This document shows positions 24,493 through 32,370 of a DNA stretch of 64,000 nt, one piece after another. The notes under the pieces were generated by a model, which searched no databases, had not been told where the DNA came from, and saw nothing but the letters and a program-made list of their open reading frames with translations. This stretch comes from Halobacterium salinarum DSM 3754 (GTDB taxonomy: Archaea > Halobacteriota > Halobacteria > Halobacteriales > Halobacteriaceae). The stretch's first letter is position 1, and the number at the start of each line of letters is the position of its first letter. The stretch lies in NCBI RefSeq assembly GCF_008124605.1, contig NZ_VRYN01000003.1, positions 124,001-188,000 of the forward strand, written 5' to 3'. Both the position numbers and the translations under genes were made by a program.

Positions 24493-25611
24493 ATGTCGCG
24501 CCGCCGTTCGACAGCGGTGGCAGCCGTTGTGGTCGTTGTCGCCGCCAGCGTCGCCGTCACAGCGGCCCCAGCGGCCGGCCGCATTGACACCGGTGGCGGC
24601 GTCGTCACGGTGGGCGTCTCCGGTCCGGGCAACGCCACCGTCGAGAACGACACGCAGTTCATCTGGCGCAACGCCCGGACCGACATCGTCGCGACGACCC
24701 AGGACATCGTCTTCGAATCCACGAGCCGCTACGACACCTACCGACTGCGGCTGACGAACGACTCGCTGTCCAGCTTCCAGCCGGTGTTCGACGACGCAGT
24801 CGCCACCACGACGGTGACGATGCGGGAGCGCGAGCAACGCGCCGTTTCGCTGCCCGTGCCGGCCGGGGAGTTCGAGACCGGCGTCCACGAGCTCCACGTG
24901 GGCATGTACGACCCCGAGACACGGGTCGAGGAGCGCGTCAACGAGACCACGATCACGGTCCACGCGATCAAGCGCAACGGCGACCGTGACGGCGACGGCC
25001 TCCGGAACGACGAGGAGGTGCGCGCCGGTACGGCGCTGCTGACCCGGGACACCGACGACGACGGACTCTCGGACGGCGTCGAGGTACGGGTCGCCGGCAC
25101 GGATCCGACCGAGCGGGACACCGACGGCGACGGCGTCGACGACGCCGCCGAACTCCGTGCGGGGTCGCTCCCCGAGGCGACGGGGAGTCTCGCCGAGCGC
25201 CTCCAGGGAACGCCGGCTTCGGCCGTCGACGCCGACTTCGACGGGCTTCCGAACACCGCTGAGGCGGAGCTCGGGACGAGCCCGACCGAGCGGGACACCG
25301 ACGGCGACGGACTCACGGACGCCGTGGAAGTCGGCGTTTACGACAGCGACCCGACCGTCGCCGATACGGACGGTGACGGGCTCACCGACGGGATCGAGGT
25401 GCGGCGCTTCGGTAGCGATCCGACGGCAGTCGACACCGACGGCGACGGCGTCAACGACGGCCGGGAGGTGCTCGACGGCACCGATCCCACGCAACACAGC
25501 GCGCTTGAGACCGCGCACGCGTCGGTGATCCGTCCGAGCGGCCCCAGCGCCGACGCGTTCGCCACACAGCTCGGGCGAGTACTGTTCGGGCCTCCGGAGG
25601 GGAATGCATGA
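24493..25611 (+). CDS. Secreted protein with thrombospondin-type-3-like calcium-binding repeats
   Basis: A 372-aa exported protein. It starts with a Sec-type signal: MSRRRS, a long Ala/Val core, then APAAG. Residues 30-170 form a beta-rich domain with several N-x-T/S sequons. The C-terminal half has seven D-x-D-x-D-G loops (DRDGDG, DTDDDG, DTDGDG and similar), each followed by an L/V-x-D-x-x-E-V helix. This is the thrombospondin type 3 / EF-hand-like calcium pattern. A GTDPT or SDPT phrase separates most repeats. It should be a cell-surface or secreted calcium-dependent protein. Its stop overlaps the start of the next gene (ATGA), so the two are coupled and probably function together. Confidence 0.85.
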   Translation: MSRRRSTAVAAVVVVVAASVAVTAAPAAGRIDTGGGVVTVGVSGPGNATVENDTQFIWRNARTDIVATTQDIVFESTSRYDTYRLRLTNDSLSSFQPVFDDAVATTTVTMREREQRAVSLPVPAGEFETGVHELHVGMYDPETRVEERVNETTITVHAIKRNGDRDGDGLRNDEEVRAGTALLTRDTDDDGLSDGVEVRVAGTDPTERDTDGDGVDDAAELRAGSLPEATGSLAERLQGTPASAVDADFDGLPNTAEAELGTSPTERDTDGDGLTDAVEVGVYDSDPTVADTDGDGLTDGIEVRRFGSDPTAVDTDGDGVNDGREVLDGTDPTQHSALETAHASVIRPSGPSADAFATQLGRVLFGPPEGNA

Positions 25612-28055
25612 GGCGCGCCGTGGTGTGCTTGCTCGCCGCGCTCGCGGTGGGGCTCGTGTTCGCGGCCGCCGCGCTCGGTGCCGGCACATCGGCGGCTGCC
25701 ACCGGCGACGCGACGTACGTCGGCACGAACGTCACGACGAACACCACGTGGACCCCCGGTGAGGGCCCGTACGTGGTGACGACCGAACTGACCGTCACGG
25801 AGAACGCGACGCTCACCGTCGCCCCGGGCACGACGGTCCAGGTCGCCAAGGACGCCTCGATCACGGTGGCCGGCAGCCTCGATGCGGCCGGCACGAGCAC
25901 CGACCGCGTGTCGTTCACGACCGCGCGCCCGAAACCACAGCCCGGCTCGTGGACCGCCATCACGTACGCCGGCACCGCTGACTCCCGGTTGCGCCTCGCA
26001 AACACCACCGTCGAATACGCCACCACGGCGGTTCGCGTGGCGTCCGCAGACGGCCGCATCACCGTCCAGGACAGCCTGCTGCGCAAGCACGTGCGCGCTG
26101 GCGTGGCCGTCACGACCGCCGACGGGCCGCCGTCGCTGCGGCTCGCGCGCTCGACGATCGCCGACACCGGCTACGCGGGCGTGGCCGTCACGACCCCCGG
26201 AACGGACCCGTTCGCGCGCCGTGTGGCCGGCGTCACGATCCGGGACACCGACTTCCGGAACCCCGGCCAGTACGGCGTGGTGGTTCGCGCCCGCCACCTG
26301 GTCGGTGTGTCGGTCGTCGGGGGGTCGATCACCGGCTACGAGTCCGGCGGCGTCGCCGTTTCCACGGGCAACCGTGCGGCCGACGTTCCCGGGCCGGACG
26401 ACCGCAGTGTCACGTACACCACCGTGCACGGCGTCGAGTTCGCCGACGCCCGCGGCGACGCCGTCACCATCGAGAGCGGGCACCTCGATCGGGTGCGCGT
26501 CTCCGACATCGACGTCCACGGGGTCGACGGCGACGGGATCGGCGTTCGGCGCGCCATCGACCTCGATGATGTCGTGCTTGACGACAACACAGTGCGTGGC
26601 GCTGCCCGCGGCATCGCGCTCACGCACCGCCGCGCACAGCGCCAGCCGCCACACGTCTCGGTCGCCGTGACCAACAACACGCTCCGCGAGACCGTCGGTG
26701 CGGGCGTCTCGATCGACGCCCAACGGCTGTTCGTCTCCCGACTCGACGTTCGGAACAACACTGTCACCGGCAGCGGCGGCGACGGCGTTGCGCTCCACGC
26801 GCCGGTGCTTTCGGGTGCCACGATCGCGGACAACACGGTTCGCGGGAGCCACGACCGGGGGGTGAACGTTCGGGGCAGTCGCGTCCGGAACCTCACTGTC
26901 GCGGGGAACCGTGTGGCGGCCAACGGTCGGGGCGGCGTGCGCGTGCGTGCCGCGCGCACCCCGGGGCCGCTGACGGTTGCGAACAACACGCTAGTGAACA
27001 ACGTGGCCTTCGGCGCGCGCGTCTCCGGCGCGGCGAACGGCGGCCCCGTCGCCGCGCGGAACAACACGGTCGCCGCCAACACGCGTGGCATCACCGTCGA
27101 CGGGCCGTCGCCGGTTCGGCTGACGGGCAACACGATCGCCGTCAACACGCGCTCAACCGCCCGCAGCGCCGACGCGAGTGCCGTCGGCCCGTCGGTCGGT
27201 GTGACCCTGACCAACGCCTCCGGGAACGTCACGATCACGCGAAACGACATCTACGGCCACCTCGTCGGGCTGCGAGCCGCGACCAACGGCACCATCGACG
27301 CCGAGCACAACTACTGGGGGGCCCCAAGCGGGCCGTTCTACGCCAGCGTCACGCCCGACGGCGACGGGGACACGATCCGCATGCGGCGGGGCGTCGCCGA
27401 CATCGCGCCGATCGCGGAGACACCGCATCGCGCGCTCATCGAGCGCCCATCAGTCAGCCTCACGGCCAACCGGTCGACGGTCGCCGCCGGCACCGATGTC
27501 CGGGTCACGGCGGCGTCCCCTGCCGGGCCGAACGCGACCTACCAGTTCACCGTGGACGGGCAGCGCCGCCCCACGCAGGCGTCGCCGTCGCTCGTCAGCG
27601 CGTTCGACGACCCCGGTGCACACGAGATCGCGGTGGCTGTGGTGAACGACCGGGGGGTGGCCAGCCGCCCGCCCGCCACGACGACCGTCCGGGTTGAGGA
27701 CGCGTCCACGGCCCCAGCGACGACGGCACCGCCCCCGACAGCCGGCCCACCTCAGCCCGCGGACAGCGCCGCACCGCCGTCGCTTCTGGATAGCGTCCTG
27801 TCGGTCCCTGGACTGCTCGGGGGCGCGCTGTGGGTGCTTGCGGTTGGCGTCGGCGGGTACGGCGTCGTCGCGTCGATGCGCGGTGCCCAACCCCCGGTTC
27901 GGGGGCGGGTCGCGCACGCACTCGCGGTGGTCGCCGCCGGCGTCTGGATCGCCGCCGGACTGCTCGCGGTCCCGCCGCTGCTGTCGGCGGGCGGCGTGGC
28001 ACTCGCTGGGTGGGGTGTGGTGACCGCCGCGGTCGTGGCCGCGGCGAGCAGGTAG
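25608..28055 (+). CDS. Large secreted right-handed beta-helix (NosD-like) protein with C-terminal membrane helices
   Basis: An 815-aa exported protein. A signal peptide (MRRAVV, then a hydrophobic Ala/Val/Leu core ending ALGAG) precedes about 600 residues of short repeats of the parallel beta-helix type: N-N-T-V, G-V-x-V and A-D-N-T-V-R-G units recur roughly every 22 residues (for example [27 protein letters not shown]). Near the end of the helix [11 protein letters not shown] caps the fold, as in NosD/pectate-lyase-like proteins. A PKD-like domain follows, then a Pro/Thr linker and three hydrophobic segments at the C-terminus that anchor it in the membrane. Start by ATGA overlap with the calcium-repeat gene. 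It may bind or cleave polysaccharide, or serve as an adhesin. Confidence 0.85.
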   Translation: MRRAVVCLLAALAVGLVFAAAALGAGTSAAATGDATYVGTNVTTNTTWTPGEGPYVVTTELTVTENATLTVAPGTTVQVAKDASITVAGSLDAAGTSTDRVSFTTARPKPQPGSWTAITYAGTADSRLRLANTTVEYATTAVRVASADGRITVQDSLLRKHVRAGVAVTTADGPPSLRLARSTIADTGYAGVAVTTPGTDPFARRVAGVTIRDTDFRNPGQYGVVVRARHLVGVSVVGGSITGYESGGVAVSTGNRAADVPGPDDRSVTYTTVHGVEFADARGDAVTIESGHLDRVRVSDIDVHGVDGDGIGVRRAIDLDDVVLDDNTVRGAARGIALTHRRAQRQPPHVSVAVTNNTLRETVGAGVSIDAQRLFVSRLDVRNNTVTGSGGDGVALHAPVLSGATIADNTVRGSHDRGVNVRGSRVRNLTVAGNRVAANGRGGVRVRAARTPGPLTVANNTLVNNVAFGARVSGAANGGPVAARNNTVAANTRGITVDGPSPVRLTGNTIAVNTRSTARSADASAVGPSVGVTLTNASGNVTITRNDIYGHLVGLRAATNGTIDAEHNYWGAPSGPFYASVTPDGDGDTIRMRRGVADIAPIAETPHRALIERPSVSLTANRSTVAAGTDVRVTAASPAGPNATYQFTVDGQRRPTQASPSLVSAFDDPGAHEIAVAVVNDRGVASRPPATTTVRVEDASTAPATTAPPPTAGPPQPADSAAPPSLLDSVLSVPGLLGGALWVLAVGVGGYGVVASMRGAQPPVRGRVAHALAVVAAGVWIAAGLLAVPPLLSAGGVALAGWGVVTAAVVAAASR

Positions 28056-28066
28056 CCGGTGGGGTC

Positions 28067-28501
28067 TCAGTTGGCGCTCGTGCTCCACGTCCAGCGCAGA
28101 TCGAGCACGAACCGGTAGCCACCGCTGACGAGGATGCCGACGGCGTTCGAGAGCAAGTACGGCAGGCTGTACCACTCGACGAGCGCGAACAACACCCCCA
28201 ACTGGATCGGGATCGCGGTCCCGCGAACGACGTTGGTCTTCACCAGCCCAACGGCGTACTCCACGCGGCCGCTGTTCCGGATCGCCTGAAAGGTCCACGC
28301 GTTGTTCAAGACGTACGTCAGCACGATCGTGGCCTCGATCGCGGCGACCGCACTGGGGATGTAGGCCACCTCGACCGCGTCAACGAACACCCACAGCAGC
28401 GCCATCTGGGCGCCCGCCGCAACCACACCGACGGCGGCGAACCGGCGCAGCCTGGTTGCGGTCGGCCCGGAGTTAGCGCGGCGAAGCAGCCGCCGAATCA
28501 T
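28067..28501 (-). CDS. GtrA-family four-helix membrane protein
   Basis: A 144-aa protein with four membrane helices and a Trp/Tyr-rich end. The family marks are RFAAVGVVAAGAQMALLWVF, TYVLNNAWTF, and a tail helix YRFVLDLRWTW. GtrA proteins help move lipid-linked sugars or interact with glycosyltransferases in envelope polysaccharide synthesis. The ATG at 28501 is used; a GTG two codons upstream is an alternative. It converges on the beta-helix protein gene, whose stop is 12 bp away. It could link the two surface proteins to glycan metabolism, but this is context only. Confidence 0.85.
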   Translation of the reverse strand: MIRRLLRRANSGPTATRLRRFAAVGVVAAGAQMALLWVFVDAVEVAYIPSAVAAIEATIVLTYVLNNAWTFQAIRNSGRVEYAVGLVKTNVVRGTAIPIQLGVLFALVEWYSLPYLLSNAVGILVSGGYRFVLDLRWTWSTSAN

Positions 28502-28507
28502 CCACAC

Positions 28508-28878
28508 AGCACCACCGTCGGAGTGGCCGACGCAGTCGCTCTCGTGTGAGTCACGCCTACCGAGGCGTACGTGTGTAACGATGTATCACTGTTCCGGTCG
28601 TGTCAACGCACACCGCAACCCAGCCGGGAGTTGCGTTCGCCGTTATCATGGCTGATATCACGAGGCATACTCTTATCTGTGTGATCCGGAATGAACGGAT
28701 ACGGTGGCACTAACGGGTGTCACACGCTCCCTGATAGACTGCCACCGGATCCCCGAGACGTTTTCACCTGCGGTCCGCTGACACCCCTTGGAACCGTTCC
28801 ACAGCTGGGCGGCCACGCATGCTTTATGCCACACCAGCCGGTGATCGGTGATCGTAACGCGACTGCAGGAAGTTGGAA
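28508..28878. other. 371-bp region with no convincing gene before tRNA-Glu(CUC)
   Basis: Frames of up to 68 codons are present but lack the acidic haloarchaeal composition, and one would run into the tRNA. It is less GC-rich around 28570-28720. A TATA-like TCTTATCT (about 28672-28679) on the plus strand and a perfect TGATATCA palindrome near 28654-28661 are visible, as is an inverted pair around GTGGCAC/GTGTCAC near 28700-28720. This could be the promoter region of an unrecognised small RNA. Otherwise I see nothing here. Confidence 0.4.
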
Positions 28879-28953
28879 TGCTCCGTCAGGGATTTGAACC
28901 CTAGTCCTTGCCGTGAGAGGGCAAGATGATTGGCCGGACTACACCAACGGAGC
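28879..28953 (-). tRNA. tRNA-Glu (anticodon CUC)
   Basis: A 75-nt cloverleaf on the minus strand, no intron. The acceptor GCTCCGT pairs with ACGGAGC, then discriminator A (CCA not encoded). The anticodon arm is TTGCC-CTCTCAC-GGCAA, giving CTC, which reads GAG. The T arm is TAGGG-TTCAAAT-CCCTG. The D-arm and adjoining bases (positions 8-28) are identical to those of tRNA-Glu(UUC) at 21097, so the two genes are recent duplicates or kept similar. A TATA-like box lies about 30 nt upstream (28982-28988). Confidence 0.96.
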
Positions 28954-28981
28954 GCGTCCACTCTTCGGTAATTGGGAGACA

Positions 28982-28988
28982 CAAATAA
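28982..28988 (-). promoter_or_regulatory. TATA box for tRNA-Glu(CUC)
   Basis: The minus strand reads TTATTTG 29-35 nt before the mature 5' end of tRNA-Glu(CUC), the same spacing as at the other tRNA-Glu gene. Confidence 0.6.
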
Positions 28989-29049
28989 CCGTTTCGTCTC
29001 GCGGGCAGACTGTCACTCCCTCCCGTAGCGCCGGGGGACACGCGGCCGG

Positions 29050-29793
29050 TCAGGGCGCGAGCCGGTTCTTCCGGTGTTTCATCTCCGCGTCGTAATATTC
29101 GAAGGTGTGGGGACACCACTGAGCGGCCGCATCGAGTAGCTGTTCGGTGAGCTCGCGGATCTCCCACTGTGCGTCGGCGGCGGCCCGCATGTCCGCGACG
29201 TGCATCAGCGACCGCGGGTTCAGCGTGATCACCACGTTCACTTCGGTCCCGATGGGGAGCACGAACCGGGCGTCCTCCGGGGGCATCCCGAGCCCCAGCA
29301 GTTCCTGGTAGTCTTCGACGGCGCGCCGCACCGACGCCTGGAAGACCGCCTCGCGTTCGGCCATGGTCTCCTCGTCGATGTCGCCCGCGTCCTGGTTGCG
29401 GCCGACCCAGTCGGGGTCGGTCGCCGACGGCGGCGTCACCACCAGCTCGCCCTCCGCAACCGCCGCCGGATCGACGTCGTCGAACGCGACGTAGCGCATC
29501 GACTGCACGTCGAAGCTGGCGTGGCGGTGGCGAGTGAGCTGCGCCATACACGACCGGCTCACACCCTCGATGGCGAACGTCGCCGACGGATGCTCGAAGG
29601 GGCCGTAGTGGCCGCGAGTGAGCAGCTGTGCGATGAGGTTCGACAGCTTTTCGTCTGTGGTGTCGCCGTCCACGGACGCCATCGCGGTGTCGAGTGGCGT
29701 GTCACCGACCCAGTCGGACATGTAGTCGTTGCGGGCGCTCTGACAGATGAGTTCCTCCGGGTTCTCAGTCGCTTCGAGGAGACGGACGCGCAT
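29050..29793 (-). CDS. thyX: Flavin-dependent thymidylate synthase
   Basis: A 247-aa ThyX. The class motif RHRHASFDVQS (residues 88-98, R-H-R-x7-S) marks the FAD/dUMP site. A C-terminal segment LPIGTEVNVVITLNPRSLMH and the following R-A-x-x-x-A-Q-W-E-I-R complete the family pattern. It makes dTMP from dUMP with methylene-folate as the carbon donor and FADH2 as reductant, which connects with the folP and mptE genes in this window. The ATG at 29793 (MRVRLLEATE) is chosen over longer in-frame starts because ThyX proteins begin at this strand. It is the only thymidylate synthase visible here. Confidence 0.95.
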   Translation of the reverse strand: MRVRLLEATENPEELICQSARNDYMSDWVGDTPLDTAMASVDGDTTDEKLSNLIAQLLTRGHYGPFEHPSATFAIEGVSRSCMAQLTRHRHASFDVQSMRYVAFDDVDPAAVAEGELVVTPPSATDPDWVGRNQDAGDIDEETMAEREAVFQASVRRAVEDYQELLGLGMPPEDARFVLPIGTEVNVVITLNPRSLMHVADMRAAADAQWEIRELTEQLLDAAAQWCPHTFEYYDAEMKHRKNRLAP

Positions 29794-29878
29794 GCTAGAC
29801 GGTGTGCCTGCCGGTGGCAAAAACACTCCGAACCCACGCGCCGGTACCATGAAGTGGTGCCACGAACCACGTCGAAAC

Positions 29879-30217
29879 ATGGCCCACAAGGACGTGTCAG
29901 TGGACGACGTCGACTCGGCGCTGTCGGCCGACGCGGACGCCGACCTCTACTTCATGAAAGACGCCCTGAACACCGACGAGGTCGCCATCTCGGTGTACCA
30001 CATGGAGCCGGGCGCAACCGGAATGGAGCACGACCACGCCAACGACGGCCAGGAGGAAGTGTACTACGTCGCCGACGGCGGTGTGGACGTCGTCTTCGAC
30101 GACGAGACGGTGTCGCTGGACGCCGGCGACGCCATCCGCGTCGACGCCACCGACGACCGACAGCTCCACAACGGCGATCACCACTCCGAGCTGGTGTTGG
30201 TGGGCGCACCCCGCTGA
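29879..30217 (+). CDS. Small cupin-domain protein
   Basis: A 112-aa single cupin barrel. The two metal-binding motifs are visible as MEHDHANDGQEEVYYVADG (H-x-H-x(n)-E form) and the later LDAGDAIRVDATDDRQLHNG. It probably binds a divalent metal through His and Glu residues. Small cupins can act as sugar isomerases, dioxygenases or ligand-binding regulators; nothing here decides between them. It starts MAHKDVSVDDV, divergent from thyX with an 85-bp gap. Confidence 0.85.
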   Translation: MAHKDVSVDDVDSALSADADADLYFMKDALNTDEVAISVYHMEPGATGMEHDHANDGQEEVYYVADGGVDVVFDDETVSLDAGDAIRVDATDDRQLHNGDHHSELVLVGAPR

Positions 30218-30241
30218 CCGCGCGCGCCGCGTGCGGCAACC

Positions 30242-30248
30242 CCTAAGT
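30242..30248 (+). promoter_or_regulatory. TATA-like box for the small metallo-beta-lactamase gene
   Basis: CCTAAGT lies 23-29 nt before the ATG at 30271. The bases just upstream, GTGCGGCAAC, are shared with a TATA-flanking motif at about 21954, suggesting a common promoter element. Confidence 0.4.
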
Positions 30249-30270
30249 GGTGGCCGGCATACGGACAGCC

Positions 30271-30849
30271 ATGCCGACGAACCTTTCGGCGGGCGTTCAG
30301 GCGTTCACGAGCAACGTGTTTCTGGTGACCGGCGACCGCGACGTGGTGGTTGACGCGGGCGCGAACTACGACGTCGTCGCCGCGGTCCGCGACCACGGCG
30401 TCACGCCCGACGCGGTCGTCATCACACACCCGCATCCCGACCACGTCGGCAACCTCGACGCGCTCGTGGACGCCTTCGACCCGACCGTGCTCGGGTTCGA
30501 CGGCGTCGCCGACGCCGACCGGGCGCTGGCCGACGGCGACGAAATCCGGCTCGGCGACGACGACTACGTGGTTCTGCACACGCCCGGCCACGAACCCCAC
30601 CACGTGTGTCTGTACAGCCCGGCCGCCGGCGTGTTGTTCTCCGCGGATCTGGTGTTCGCGAACGGCAGCTTCGGGCGCACGGACCTCGACGGCGGCGACC
30701 GGGAGACGCTGGTCGAGAGCATCGACCGGCTCGCCGACACCGTCGCGGGCGAGGAACTGACGGCGCTGTATCCCGGCCACGGCCCCAGCGTCACCTCGGA
30801 TCCGGCCGCCGACATCGACCTGGCGGCCCGATCCGCGCGCTTCCAGTGA
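30271..30849 (+). CDS. Metallo-beta-lactamase fold hydrolase
   Basis: A 192-aa hydrolase. The zinc motif VVITHPHPDHVGNL (H-x-H-x-D-H) lies near residue 55, followed by HTPGHEPHHVCLY and a late GHGPS with the final His. Both metal sites look complete. The short length and simple layout are like the glyoxalase II / persulfide dioxygenase or lactonase subgroups, but no subgroup residues decide the substrate. It follows the cupin gene by 53 bp on the same strand and may be read separately from its own TATA box. Confidence 0.88.
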   Translation: MPTNLSAGVQAFTSNVFLVTGDRDVVVDAGANYDVVAAVRDHGVTPDAVVITHPHPDHVGNLDALVDAFDPTVLGFDGVADADRALADGDEIRLGDDDYVVLHTPGHEPHHVCLYSPAAGVLFSADLVFANGSFGRTDLDGGDRETLVESIDRLADTVAGEELTALYPGHGPSVTSDPAADIDLAARSARFQ

Positions 30850-30856
30850 GCCGCGG

Positions 30857-31126
30857 TTAGCTCGTGTCCAGGCCGTAGTATCCGGGTTCGTCGTCGGTCC
30901 GGGGTTCCGCGACGACGAGCGCGCCGGCGTGCAGCATCACCCACGGGATCGCCCAGTCGAGCAACACGTCCTCGGTGCCGCGATCGATGTCCGCGTCGGG
31001 CTCCAGGTCCTGCAGCAGGCGCGCGATCTCGTAGACGGTGTACATGCGGTCGTCGTCGAGTAATGCCGCTGGCTCGTAGAAGTCACACGGGTACAGGTCG
31101 TCGAACTCGGATTTCGCAACCGGCAT
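30857..31126 (-). CDS. Small conserved haloarchaeal protein (DUF5827-like)
   Basis: An 89-aa acidic protein starting MPVAKSEFDDLYPCDFYEP. The middle, MYTVYEIARLLQDLEPDADI, and DWAIPWVMLHAGALVVAEP form a conserved block I associate with DUF5827. It looks like a helix-turn-helix-like alpha domain (YEIARLLQ) with a hydrophobic core, so it may bind nucleic acid or a protein. The ATG at 31126 is chosen over an earlier in-frame Met for TATA spacing. It converges on the small metallo-beta-lactamase gene with a 7-bp gap and is divergent from the 153-aa gene. Confidence 0.65.
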   Translation of the reverse strand: MPVAKSEFDDLYPCDFYEPAALLDDDRMYTVYEIARLLQDLEPDADIDRGTEDVLLDWAIPWVMLHAGALVVAEPRTDDEPGYYGLDTS

Positions 31127-31213
31127 GTGCTGACAGGCGGCGGCGACGCCGAAAAACCCAGCGAGTTGACCCAACGGTTATCTGTCTCGCCGAAGTCCAT
31201 GTATCCGCCCAAC

Positions 31214-31675
31214 ATGTCAGATAGTTCACCGCAGTTGGACGACCAACGCACAGACGCCATGCAGGCGCTCGTGGACGCCGTCATGGATCGAGTCGGAGAC
31301 AGCCTCCGGGACATCTGGGTGCTTGACCGGCACGCGCAGGCGCTGCTGTACATGCGCGATGACGTTGCAGCCCGCACGACGACCGTGGACGCCCAGCGGT
31401 ACCTCGACAACGAGCGCTACGGGTTCATCACTCGCGCCACCTACAACCGCCTCCACTACGCCACGCTGCGGTACACGCACCGTGGGTTCGACACCTGGGA
31501 GCTGTTCCGGACGTTCCTTGATGCCGCCGATGGCACCACTTCCGCTGGCGTCGTCATCGGCCTCGACGCCGACGGCACCTGCTACGATTTCGACGCGCTC
31601 ACCGACACCGTGCACGCGGTCGGTGACGAGCACAGCGTCGCCGCACTCACGCCAGCCACTGATGAGCCGCCATGA
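31214..31675 (+). CDS. Conserved haloarchaeal protein (DUF7522-like)
   Basis: A 153-aa protein. The first 40 residues form a helix (ALVDAVMDRVGDSLRDIWVL); strands around YMRDDVAARTTTV and a motif NERYGFITRATYNRLHYATL are its best marks. I associate it with DUF7522. An ATG at 31199 is possible, but a TATA-like GTTATCT at 31177-31183 places the start nearer 31214. The function is unknown. Its stop faces the end of sod, 28 bp away. Confidence 0.6.
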   Translation: MSDSSPQLDDQRTDAMQALVDAVMDRVGDSLRDIWVLDRHAQALLYMRDDVAARTTTVDAQRYLDNERYGFITRATYNRLHYATLRYTHRGFDTWELFRTFLDAADGTTSAGVVIGLDADGTCYDFDALTDTVHAVGDEHSVAALTPATDEPP

Positions 31676-31679
31676 CGCG

Positions 31680-31686
31680 AAAAAAA
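31680..31686 (-). terminator. T7 terminator of sod
   Basis: On the minus strand a run of seven T residues begins 18-24 nt after the sod stop codon. T-runs are the main intrinsic termination signal of archaea. Confidence 0.5.
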
Positions 31687-31703
31687 CACGGGAGCGTGTT
31701 CGG

Positions 31704-32306
31704 TCACTCGAACAGCGACACCACGTCGTCGTAGTTCGCCGCGATGGGGTCCCAGTCGATCACCTCGAAGAAGGCGTCGACGAAGCTGCCGCGGTCGGGG
31801 CCGTAGTCGTAGTAGTAGGAGTGCTCCCAGACGTCGAGGGCGAGGATGGGGTGGCTGCCCCAGAGCGCGCCCTCGTCGTGGTTGTCCACGGCCACGTTCC
31901 GGAGCTGCTTGGCGACCGGATCGTAGACGAGCAGCGCCCAGCCGCTGGCCGCGCCGGCCGCCACCTCGAATTCAGCCCGCCAGTTCTCGTAGGAGCCGAA
32001 GTCCGCCGCGATGCGGTCGGCGAGCGCCCCGGACGGCTCGCCGCCCCCGTCGGGACTCATGTGCTCCCAGAACATCGTGTGGAGGTAGTGCCCACAGCCG
32101 TTGTGCGTGACGTCCCCGAGCGCGCCGGCAGTCGAAGCGTGGTCGCCGGTCTCACGGTTCTCCGCCAGCGTCTCCTCGGCGCTGTTGAGGCCGTCCACGT
32201 AGCTCTGGTGGTGGGTGTCGTGGTGCCACGTGACCACCTGCTCACTGATGTGTGGTTCGAGTGCGTCGTAGTCGTACGGCAGCGATGGGAGTTCGTGCTG
32301 GCTCAT
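31704..32306 (-). CDS. sod: Superoxide dismutase, Mn/Fe type
   Basis: A 200-aa Mn/Fe SOD. The metal ligands are seen in VTWHHDTHHQSYVDGLN and HYLHTMFWEHM for the first two histidines, and in ALDVWEHSYYYDYG for the Asp and third His (DVWEH). The length and start (MSQHELPSLPYDYDALEPHI) are standard. It detoxifies superoxide in the cytoplasm. It lies 64 bp downstream of the photolyase gene on the same strand, a pairing I recall from Halobacterium salinarum. A 15-bp palindrome touches the ATG and a TATA-like box sits about 40 nt upstream, so it probably has its own regulated promoter, with read-through from phr also possible. Confidence 0.97.
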   Translation of the reverse strand: MSQHELPSLPYDYDALEPHISEQVVTWHHDTHHQSYVDGLNSAEETLAENRETGDHASTAGALGDVTHNGCGHYLHTMFWEHMSPDGGGEPSGALADRIAADFGSYENWRAEFEVAAGAASGWALLVYDPVAKQLRNVAVDNHDEGALWGSHPILALDVWEHSYYYDYGPDRGSFVDAFFEVIDWDPIAANYDDVVSLFE

Positions 32307-32321
32307 CGGTGGAATCCACCG
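32307..32321. promoter_or_regulatory. 15-bp palindrome immediately before the sod start codon
   Basis: CGGTGGA-A-TCCACCG is a perfect 7-bp inverted repeat with one central base, ending at the base before the sod ATG. On the sod strand it contains a GGTGG/GGTGGA Shine-Dalgarno-like core. In mRNA it could fold and hide the ribosome site; in DNA it could be an operator placed at the transcription start. Confidence 0.5.
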
Positions 32322-32342
32322 GATCAGTGATCACGCGGCGTC

Positions 32343-32350
32343 ATGTTAAA
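32343..32350 (-). promoter_or_regulatory. TATA-like box for sod
   Basis: The minus strand reads TTTAACAT 37-44 nt before the sod ATG. A start 26 nt downstream would give a leader of about 12-18 nt that is exactly the palindrome, in contrast with most leaderless genes of this window. Confidence 0.45.
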
Positions 32351-32370
32351 TGTTCGTGAGGATCGTGGGC

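Noticed and set aside
28691-28897. 68-codon frame in the gap before tRNA-Glu(CUC)
   Set aside because: It has non-halophilic composition, overlaps the tRNA gene, and its TATA-like spacing does not fit.
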